A DNA stretch of 19,604 nucleotides from Thermodesulfovibrio sp. (GTDB lineage: Bacteria > Nitrospirota > Thermodesulfovibrionia > Thermodesulfovibrionales > Thermodesulfovibrionaceae). The notes under the pieces were generated by a model that saw nothing but the letters and a program-made list of their open reading frames with translations, was not told the origin of the DNA and did no database searches. Location: the NCBI GenBank assembly GCA_026415595.1, contig JAOAGU010000014.1:1-19604 (forward strand). The letters run 5' to 3'. Position 1 is the stretch's first letter; each line of letters opens with the position of its first letter. This document shows, in pieces, positions 8,203 to 14,696 of the stretch. The position numbers and the translations under genes were made by a program.

Positions 8203-9210
8203 ATGCAATATAAATTAATAATATTTGCCATAATTATTTCAGTGCTTTTCCATTTGGGAGTAATCATTTTGTTTGGTAAAGTACAGGTTGATTTATCCTA
8301 TCTGGATTTCATTGAAGCATACATAATTAAAAAAGAAATTTCTACAAAGACCCAACATCCACCAAAGGGTGTATTATCAGAAAATAATAAAGTTCAGGAA
8401 CAAAAAATTGAAGAAAAGACAAATAATAAGGAATTTGATAAAAAAGCTGAAGAAAATAATAAGGAGTCTACAGAACAACCAAATGAATCAGTGGCAAAAT
8501 TAACAGAAAAATCAGAAAATAATTCCAATGTAGCTGATTATCATGATAGATTTTCAAAATTTATTAATGAAAGAATGAAGTTTAATATATACTGGATGGG
8601 TATATATGCAGGTTCTGCAATAGTCTTGGTTAAAGGAAACTCAGAAAACATTAAAATATCTTCTGAAGTTAACTCAGCATCTTTTATATCAAACTTTTAT
8701 TATGTTCATGATAAAGCAGAAAGTATAGTGGAAAAGGGAAAGCCTAAATATTTCCGTCTCATTCAGATTGAAGGTAAACATCGGGGAGATAAGGAAGTTA
8801 AATTTGATTATGATTCAGGTGAGATAATATTTATTAACCATATCAAAAATAAAATGTCAGTTCATAAAGGAATAAATAAGGTTTTTATGGATGTACTATC
8901 TGGTTTTTTTTACTTCAGAACAACTCAGATAGATAAAGATAAACCAATATTCATTGATATTTTTGACAGTGATAAATTTGCAACAGTAGAAATAAAAGTT
9001 TTGAGGGAAGAAGTAATAGAAACATCGGAAGGAAAAGAGATTAAAGCTTTATTAATAAAACCAGAACTAACAACAGAAGGCTTATTTAAAAGAAAAGGCG
9101 ATATCTTTATTTGGATTAGTAATGACGATAGGAAAATTCCTTTAAAAATTGAAACAAAAGTGAGCGTAGGTAAGATCACCGCAGAATTAAAGGAATACAA
9201 AAAAGAGTAA
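8203..9210 (+). CDS. membrane-anchored DUF3108 domain protein
   Basis: This 335-residue protein has one N-terminal membrane helix (about residues 4-26, IIFAIIISVLFHLGVIILF) after a short YK-containing cytoplasmic tip, similar to a TonB-like anchor. A Lys/Glu/Asn-rich, low-complexity linker follows (about 45-110). The remainder (about 115-333) matches the DUF3108 pattern: a FNIYWMGIYAGSA start, a central FDYDSGEI segment, and the closing GLFKRKGDIFIWISNDDRKIP followed by KITAEL. DUF3108 domains are predicted beta-rich and extracytoplasmic; no biochemical role is firmly known to me. The long charged linker suggests the domain reaches away from the inner membrane. It lies five bases after the TPR gene and one base before uvrA. 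Confidence 0.85.
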   Translation: MQYKLIIFAIIISVLFHLGVIILFGKVQVDLSYLDFIEAYIIKKEISTKTQHPPKGVLSENNKVQEQKIEEKTNNKEFDKKAEENNKESTEQPNESVAKLTEKSENNSNVADYHDRFSKFINERMKFNIYWMGIYAGSAIVLVKGNSENIKISSEVNSASFISNFYYVHDKAESIVEKGKPKYFRLIQIEGKHRGDKEVKFDYDSGEIIFINHIKNKMSVHKGINKVFMDVLSGFFYFRTTQIDKDKPIFIDIFDSDKFATVEIKVLREEVIETSEGKEIKALLIKPELTTEGLFKRKGDIFIWISNDDRKIPLKIETKVSVGKITAELKEYKKE

Positions 9211-9211
9211 A

Positions 9212-11719
9212 ATGCCTCATACCCATATTTTACTAAAGGGAGTAAGACAGCATAACTTAAAAAATATTGATTTAAATATTCCAAGAAATAAAATTGTTGT
9301 AATTACAGGACCTTCTGGTTCTGGCAAGTCATCCTTGGCTATTGATACAATCTTTGCTGAAGCTCATAGAAGATATTTGCAAAGTTTACCTGTAGAATCA
9401 AGAATTATTTTCGAGCAATTTCAAAAACCTGATGTAGACTATATAGAAGGACTCTCACCAGCTGTCTCTGTTGACCAGAAAACTATATCAAAAAGTCCCC
9501 GCTCTACAGTAGGAACAATAACTGAAATTTATGACTATTTGAGACTACTATATTCCAAAATAGGAAAACCCTATTGTCCGAAATGTAATAAAGAATTAAA
9601 TGCTCAAGACATTAACCAGATGACAGAAACTTTATTAAATTTACCAGTTGGAACTAAAATTCAAATTCTTGCACCTATAGTAATTGAGAGAAAAGGTGAA
9701 CATAAAGCAGAAATTGAAAAAGCAAAAGCCGAAGGATTTATACGAGCAAGAATAGACGGAGAAATATTAGATTTAACTGGAGAGATTTCACTTGAAAAAA
9801 ATAAAAGGCATACTATTGAACTTGTTGTAGATCGCATAATTATAAAAGAAAAATACAAGAAACAAATAAAAAGAGCACTTGAATTGTCTCTTAAATATTC
9901 AAATACACTAATTGTCAATATTGTTGATAAAAATAAGGATATTATCTTTAGCTCTTTATTAGCCTGTGCCAACTGCGGAATCAGTCTGCCAAATATTGAC
10001 CCAAGACTCTTTTCCTTTAATAGTAAATACGGTGCCTGTCCAAAATGTCGAGGACTGGGATATGAAAATCTTGAGGAGAATGAAGTTGATTTAGAAGAGC
10101 TTGAACTTAAAGTCTGCTCTCTATGTAATGGAAATAGATTAAGAAAAGAAGCTTTAGCTATAAGGATTAATGGTAAAAATATATCAGAGATAGCTAATCT
10201 TACTTTAGATGAACTTGATTTATTTTTAAAAAAACTCGATTTATCTACTTATGAAACAAAAATTTCAGAAAGAATTTTAAATGAGATATTTGTTAAGCTT
10301 GGCTTCCTTCAAAAAATTGGGATATCATATGTAACTTTAAACAGACCTTCCTTTAGTCTATCTGGAGGTGAAGCACAAAGGATAAGACTTGCTACTCAAC
10401 TTGGTTCTCATTTAAGTGGAGTAATTTATATTCTTGATGAGCCAAGTATAGGACTTCATCCAAGAGATTGTAACAAAATTATAGAAAGTTTAAAAGAATT
10501 AAGAAAAATGAATAACACTATTATTGTAGTAGAACACGATGAATTTACAATAAAACATGCTGATATTGTGTTAGAATTGGGACCTGGTGGAGGTAAAAAT
10601 GGTGGATATCTACTTAATATTTCCTCTCCCGAAGAACTCTCAAATAATCCAAAATCAATTACTGGAAAATATCTTTCAAGCTCAAATATAATAGAAATCC
10701 CTAAAATTAGAAGAAAACCGAAAGATTATATAAAAATAAAAGGTGCCAGTGCATTTAACTTAAAAAATATAGATGTGAAAATTCCTCTTGGAGTTTTCAC
10801 GTGCATAACTGGTGTAGCAGGTTCAGGAAAAAGTACCTTAGTATTCGAAATTTTATATAAAGCTTTACTTAAAATACTCTATAAAGCGAGTATAGTTCCA
10901 GGGGAATTTGATTCAATTGAGGGAGTTGAAAAAATTGATAAAGTTGTATGCATAGACCAACATCCTTTAGGCAAAACATCTCGCTCAACACCTGCAACAT
11001 ATACAGGAGTTATGACAGAAATAAGAACAGTTTTTTCCCTTTTACCTGAAGCTAAGGTAAGAGGTTTTACTAAATCAAGATTTAGTTTTAATTTATCCGA
11101 AGGAAGATGTGAGTCCTGCCAGGGAGATGGTTTAAAGAAAATAAAAATGCATCTATTACCAGATGTTTACGTGCTATGTGACATCTGTAAGGGTAAAAGA
11201 TACAACGAAGAAACTTTAAAAATTAAATTTAAGGGCAAATCTATATCAGATATCCTTAACATGACAGTTACTGAAGCATTAGATTTTTTCTCATCAATAC
11301 CAAAATTGAGAAGCAAATTACAAATAATGGAGGACATCGGTTTAGGATACATCAGTCTTGGACAGTCTGCTACAACTCTTTCTGGAGGCGAAGCACAAAG
11401 AGTAAAGTTAGCAAGGGAATTAAGCAAAAAACCAACTGGCAAAACAATTTATATTCTTGATGAACCTACAACAGGTCTACACATGGTTGAAATAGAAAAA
11501 CTACTTTCTATAATTCAAAAACTTGTAGATTTAGGTAATACAGTGATAGTAATTGAACATGATTTAGATATAATAAAATGTGCAGATTACATTATAGATT
11601 TAGGACCAGAAGGTGGTAATTTAGGAGGATATTTAATCGCAGAGGGAACACCTGAACAAATTGCAATGAACCGTGAATCATATACAGGGCAATTTTTAAG
11701 AAAGAAATTGAAACTATGA
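9212..11719 (+). CDS. uvrA: UvrA-type excinuclease ATPase lacking the insertion domain
   Basis: The protein has 835 residues against about 940 for standard UvrA, the damage-recognition ATPase of nucleotide excision repair. Two ABC modules are complete: Walker A GPSGSGKSS (Lys39) and GVAGSGKST (Lys540), signatures LSGGEAQRIRLA and LSGGEAQRVKLA, and Walker B ILDEPSIGLH and ILDEPTTGLH. The UvrB-binding region (about 118-245) is present, including CPKC and VIERKGEHKAEIEKAKAEGF. Zinc-finger cysteines are Cys252/255/276/279 and Cys633/636/656/659. Only about 20 residues separate the first finger (GLG, 280-282) from the CSLCNG element (302-307), where standard UvrA has a roughly 110-residue insertion domain. 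The normally near-invariant SAYARQF stretch is also replaced by PVESRIIFEQF (60-70). It could serve in repair with UvrB or be a specialised paralogue. The start is one base after the DUF3108 stop; the end overlaps the pseudouridine synthase ATG by four bases. Confidence 0.93.
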   Translation: MPHTHILLKGVRQHNLKNIDLNIPRNKIVVITGPSGSGKSSLAIDTIFAEAHRRYLQSLPVESRIIFEQFQKPDVDYIEGLSPAVSVDQKTISKSPRSTVGTITEIYDYLRLLYSKIGKPYCPKCNKELNAQDINQMTETLLNLPVGTKIQILAPIVIERKGEHKAEIEKAKAEGFIRARIDGEILDLTGEISLEKNKRHTIELVVDRIIIKEKYKKQIKRALELSLKYSNTLIVNIVDKNKDIIFSSLLACANCGISLPNIDPRLFSFNSKYGACPKCRGLGYENLEENEVDLEELELKVCSLCNGNRLRKEALAIRINGKNISEIANLTLDELDLFLKKLDLSTYETKISERILNEIFVKLGFLQKIGISYVTLNRPSFSLSGGEAQRIRLATQLGSHLSGVIYILDEPSIGLHPRDCNKIIESLKELRKMNNTIIVVEHDEFTIKHADIVLELGPGGGKNGGYLLNISSPEELSNNPKSITGKYLSSSNIIEIPKIRRKPKDYIKIKGASAFNLKNIDVKIPLGVFTCITGVAGSGKSTLVFEILYKALLKILYKASIVPGEFDSIEGVEKIDKVVCIDQHPLGKTSRSTPATYTGVMTEIRTVFSLLPEAKVRGFTKSRFSFNLSEGRCESCQGDGLKKIKMHLLPDVYVLCDICKGKRYNEETLKIKFKGKSISDILNMTVTEALDFFSSIPKLRSKLQIMEDIGLGYISLGQSATTLSGGEAQRVKLARELSKKPTGKTIYILDEPTTGLHMVEIEKLLSIIQKLVDLGNTVIVIEHDLDIIKCADYIIDLGPEGGNLGGYLIAEGTPEQIAMNRESYTGQFLRKKLKL

Positions 11720-12666
11720 ACGAAAAGTTTCAGATATCTTTTGAAGAACAAGATAAAAGACTTGATATATTTATATCTGAAAAATTAAATATAAGCAGAG
11801 CAAAAGCACAAGAATTAATTGAAAAACATTTTGTAAAAATTAACGATGCATTCAAAAATAAGAGTTATAAATTAAAAAAAGAAGATATAGTTGAAGTTCT
11901 TGAATATTCTACTTTTAACAATTCTTCTATTAATAAGTTAATACCTCAGAATCTTCCAATCCAAATCTTATATAAAGATGAATTTCTAACTGTGATATCA
12001 AAACCTCCAGGTATGGTAGTTTATCCTTGTTTAGGTCATCCTAAAGATACTGTTATGAATGCTGTTGCATATCATTTTAAAAAACTTGCCAGTGTTGGTG
12101 GTCCTCTAAGGCCGGGCATAGTACATAGACTTGATAAAGATACCTCTGGAGCAATGATTATTGCATTAGATGATGAAACATATTATAAACTTATTGAAAT
12201 GTTTAAAAAAAGACAGATAAAAAAGGAATACCTTGCCGTTGTCTATGGAAAAATAAAGGATTCTGGTAAGATCACTTCTGCCATAGGCAGGTCTATTCAT
12301 GATAGAAAAAAAATGTCAACAAAAGCTAAAGCCTCAAAAGAAGCAATAACAGAGTGGACTGTTTTAAAGAGATTTAACAGTTATTCTCTTGTCAAAGCAA
12401 ATATCATTACAGGAAGAACCCACCAAATAAGAGTTCACTTCTCTTCAATTGGTCATCCCATATTAGGTGACAAAGTATACGGTAAGAAAACTCATTTAGA
12501 ATTAAAAACTGGGAAAATAAATATATCAAGGCAAATGTTACATGCCCATAAATTAGAATTTACACATCCTATAAAGAACAACACATTATTAATTGAGGCC
12601 CCTCTACCTGAGGATATGGAGAAAGTCATAAAAATCCTTGAGGCAGGCTATGAGCTTAAACAGTAA
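11716..12666 (+). CDS. RluD-family RNA pseudouridine synthase (RluA superfamily)
   Basis: This 316-residue enzyme would convert specific uridines to pseudouridine in 23S rRNA. An N-terminal S4 RNA-binding domain (about 12-70, RLDIFISEKLNISRAKAQEL) is followed by the catalytic domain. The signature GIVHRLDKDTSGAMIIA holds the catalytic Asp140. Further family motifs are VISKPPGMVVYP, KKEYLAVVYG, GRTHQIRVHFSSIGHPILGD and MLHAHKLEFTHP. The length is usual for RluD/YlyB-type proteins. The exact uridine target cannot be told from sequence. Its ATG overlaps the uvrA stop (ATGA), so translation is probably coupled, and the next gene starts inside its last codons. Confidence 0.93.
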   Translation: MNEKFQISFEEQDKRLDIFISEKLNISRAKAQELIEKHFVKINDAFKNKSYKLKKEDIVEVLEYSTFNNSSINKLIPQNLPIQILYKDEFLTVISKPPGMVVYPCLGHPKDTVMNAVAYHFKKLASVGGPLRPGIVHRLDKDTSGAMIIALDDETYYKLIEMFKKRQIKKEYLAVVYGKIKDSGKITSAIGRSIHDRKKMSTKAKASKEAITEWTVLKRFNSYSLVKANIITGRTHQIRVHFSSIGHPILGDKVYGKKTHLELKTGKINISRQMLHAHKLEFTHPIKNNTLLIEAPLPEDMEKVIKILEAGYELKQ

Positions 12667-13018
12667 ATTATTAATGGAAATATTGAATAACGCAGAAAAG
12701 CTTTTCCTTTGCCTTAGATGTGGAGAATGTTGCTACCGATGGGCTGTCACTTTTAAAAAAGGTTATAAAAAAAAGGAAAATGAAAAATGCCCTTATTTAA
12801 ATGATATAAAAATAGAGAATGGCAAATGGCAAGAAGCCTCTTGCAAAATCTATAAAAGTAGACCAAAACAATGTAAAACTTTTAAATTAAGCTTTGCTAC
12901 AGTATGCCCAATTGGACTATGGAAATGGTCAAAAATTTTAGAAAATAACGAAAATATTGAATTGCCTGATAAAGTAAAAGAAGTTTTTGATTTTTTAAAT
13001 TGTAATAGTCAAGCTTAA
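12650..13018 (+). CDS. YkgJ-family (UPF0153) cysteine-cluster protein
   Basis: This small protein (122 residues from the ATG at 12650) carries the conserved cysteine pattern of the YkgJ family: CLRCGECCYRW near the N-terminus, CPYL, CKIYKSRPKQCKTF and a final CPIG. These cysteines are thought to bind zinc or an iron-sulfur cluster; the cellular role is not established. Start choice: the ATG at 12650 follows AGGCAGG closely and overlaps the pseudouridine synthase end by 17 bases. A TTG four codons earlier (12638) and an ATG at 12674 are alternatives, but the latter would have no ribosome binding site. It is the last gene of the plus-strand run. Confidence 0.85.
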   Translation: MSLNSKLLMEILNNAEKLFLCLRCGECCYRWAVTFKKGYKKKENEKCPYLNDIKIENGKWQEASCKIYKSRPKQCKTFKLSFATVCPIGLWKWSKILENNENIELPDKVKEVFDFLNCNSQA

Positions 13019-13104
13019 TATTCATGATTAAGTCTGAGATTATGATAAAGAGGGGCCTAGTAAACAGAAAAATAAGAAAAAAGCGATAAACCTTAACAGT
13101 AATT

Positions 13105-13941
13105 TCAAATCAACTCTTGACTAATACAATAGATATCCTTTTCAGATTTACTTATACCAATTGTTCCTCTTTGAGTATTTTTCACTCTATAAAGTGCCTC
13201 ATCTGCTCTGTCAAGTATTTGTCTGTAGTTTTCATCACTTTTAAAAACTTCTGTTACTCCTAAGGATATGGAAATTTTAGTAATAAATTTGACTTCTTTT
13301 ACACATTTCAAAATTCTTAAAGCTACATTTTGAGCATCCTGTAAAGCAGTATTTGGTAAAACTATCATAAACTCATCTCCGCCCATTCTTCCTGCTATGT
13401 CTGAATCGCGTAAGTTCATTTTTAAACAATCTGAAATTTTTATGATTGCCTCATCACCATTTGAATGCCCGAATCTATCATTTATCTCTTTTAGCTGATC
13501 TATATCAATATATATCAAAGAAAAAATTTGATTGTATCTTTTCCATTGATTAAATAATTTCTCCAAAAAGTCTTCTATAAATCTTCTGTTGTAAATACCA
13601 GTTAATGAATCAATAATAGCAGATCTTATGAACTCAACATTTGTTATATTTATTAAACTTTCATAATATAAGCCTCCGAGAGGAATTCCTCCATAACTCC
13701 GAATATATACCTCAAAATCAAGAGTAATTATATCTATCTGAGAAAGTTTATGATAAATAGGGCAGATTATATTTTTCTGATAACATGGCGAATTGAAACC
13801 ATAAAAAATTTTATAACATTTTTCACCTTTTACTTCCCCAAACATCTTTTGAGCAGTAGAATTTAATGCTACCACATTATAGTAATTATCTACTATTATT
13901 GATGGAATAAGGTCTTTAAGGTCTTCTGCTTTTAAATTCAT
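13105..13941 (-). CDS. diguanylate cyclase with N-terminal PAS-like, cysteine-containing sensor domain
   Basis: From the ATG at 13939-13941 the protein has 278 residues (a GTG one codon upstream is possible). Residues about 8-110 look like a PAS fold (SIIVDNYYNVVALNSTAQKMFG) ending in a cysteine motif, GEKCYKIFYGFNSPC then CPIYH, with Cys42, Cys53 and Cys60. Residues about 115-265 are a GGDEF domain: SLTGIYNRRF, IYIDIDQLKEINDRFGHSNGD and an intact GGDEF at 187-191, so it should make cyclic di-GMP from GTP. An RxxD inhibitory site (RDSD, 178-181) sits exactly five residues before GGDEF, implying product feedback. It has no membrane segment or EAL domain. The cysteines resemble those in PAS domains thought to hold a metal or redox centre. 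It is convergent with the UvrA operon and divergent from the cupin gene. Confidence 0.92.
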   Translation of the reverse strand: MNLKAEDLKDLIPSIIVDNYYNVVALNSTAQKMFGEVKGEKCYKIFYGFNSPCYQKNIICPIYHKLSQIDIITLDFEVYIRSYGGIPLGGLYYESLINITNVEFIRSAIIDSLTGIYNRRFIEDFLEKLFNQWKRYNQIFSLIYIDIDQLKEINDRFGHSNGDEAIIKISDCLKMNLRDSDIAGRMGGDEFMIVLPNTALQDAQNVALRILKCVKEVKFITKISISLGVTEVFKSDENYRQILDRADEALYRVKNTQRGTIGISKSEKDIYCISQELI

Positions 13942-13995
13942 CACAAAAGTTCTTTAATATCTTTAATTTAAATATAAAAACATAAAATTAAAAAA

Positions 13996-14011
13996 TTTTT
14001 CAATTGAAAAA
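13996..14011. repeat. 16-base perfect palindrome, possible operator
   Basis: The sequence TTTTTCAATTGAAAAA is its own reverse complement. It lies about 55 bases upstream of the diguanylate cyclase start, where a regulator could bind. In DNA this AT-rich, A/T palindromes arise easily, so a regulatory role is only a possibility. Confidence 0.35.
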
Positions 14012-14225
14012 AATCTCCTATACCATCCCTTTAATTTATACAAGACTGTTCAAAAACTTACAGATGTTTGAAAATCTGGTATCTTCAAGCCATCATTTTT
14101 TTATCCCTTCACCACTAACTTGAAAAATCCTGCATAAATGCTTTCTTTTAAAAACTTTAATCTACAAAAATTCCTTGCTAATTTGAACAAAAACTTATCT
14201 TACTAAAAATTTTTTCGGAATATAT

Positions 14226-14231
14226 TATAAT
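14226..14231 (+). promoter_or_regulatory. candidate -10 box (TATAAT) abutting the cupin start
   Basis: A consensus TATAAT ends six bases before the ATG at 14238. If used, transcription would begin at or next to the start codon and the mRNA would be leaderless, which fits the absence of a Shine-Dalgarno. No good -35 element is visible at 17 bases spacing, so the call is tentative. Confidence 0.35.
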
Positions 14232-14237
14232 TATAAA

Positions 14238-14696
14238 ATGCGTAAAAAGACCAAAAATAAAGTAATAGAGAACAATTACTTTTGTGAAATAAGAAAAGGT
14301 ATAAATCTATCAAAAAGTAAAATAATCAGATTCAAGAATAATAAGTGGAAGGGAATAAAAAATATTGTTTATAAAGAAAACTCAACCAATTGGACTGCAA
14401 TAGATAGGTTTCCTCTTGTATCAAGTAACACCATTAAATTTGAACTAAGATATTTTGAAATAGCATCAGGAGGATTTTCCTCTCTTGAATATCATAATCA
14501 TGCACATGTTGTCATCTGCCTAAAAGGTAAAGGTAAACTAAGATTAGGCAAAAAATACAAAATTTTAAAATATCTTGATATAGCATACATCGCTCCTAAC
14601 GAGATTCATCAACTTTTAAATCCATATAAAGAACCTTTTGGTTTTTTATGTATTGTTGATTCTGAGAGAGATAAACCTGTTGAAATAAAAAATTAA
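14238..14696 (+). CDS. cupin-domain protein of unknown function
   Basis: This 152-residue cytoplasmic protein has a basic N-terminus followed by a single small beta-barrel (cupin) domain at about 60-145. Metal-ligand candidates are the histidines in SLEYHNHAHVVICLKGKG and the histidine in APNEIHQLLNP, the usual positions of cupin motifs 1 and 2; the customary glutamate of motif 1 is not obvious. It ends with GFLCIVDSERDKP, which I recall from a widespread but uncharacterised bacterial cupin group. It probably binds a divalent metal; substrate and reaction are unknown. The start has no ribosome binding site and a TATAAT box immediately upstream. The stop overlaps the secA stop by four bases on the opposite strand. 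Confidence 0.8.
   Translation: MRKKTKNKVIENNYFCEIRKGINLSKSKIIRFKNNKWKGIKNIVYKENSTNWTAIDRFPLVSSNTIKFELRYFEIASGGFSSLEYHNHAHVVICLKGKGKLRLGKKYKILKYLDIAYIAPNEIHQLLNPYKEPFGFLCIVDSERDKPVEIKN

Larger units (their letters stand above)
13942..14237. other. AT-rich intergenic region between diguanylate cyclase and cupin genes
   Basis: This roughly 296-base stretch separates two divergent genes and must hold their promoters. I see no coding frame worth calling. It contains a 16-base perfect palindrome (13996-14011), a small imperfect stem around 14060-14080 (CAGAT...ATCTG) and a TATAAT near the cupin start. Nothing in it matches a known riboswitch, attachment site or RNA gene as far as I can tell by eye. 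Confidence 0.5.

Noticed and set aside
13014..13032. Inverted repeat CTTAAT...ATTAAG after the YkgJ gene as a terminator.
   Set aside because: The stem is only six AT-rich pairs and no T-run follows, so it is too weak for a rho-independent terminator.
14041..14085. Short repeats with GACTGTTCAAAAAC and GTTTGAAAATCTGG as an insertion-sequence end.
   Set aside because: There is no partner end, target duplication or transposase remnant; stems are five or six bases and likely chance.
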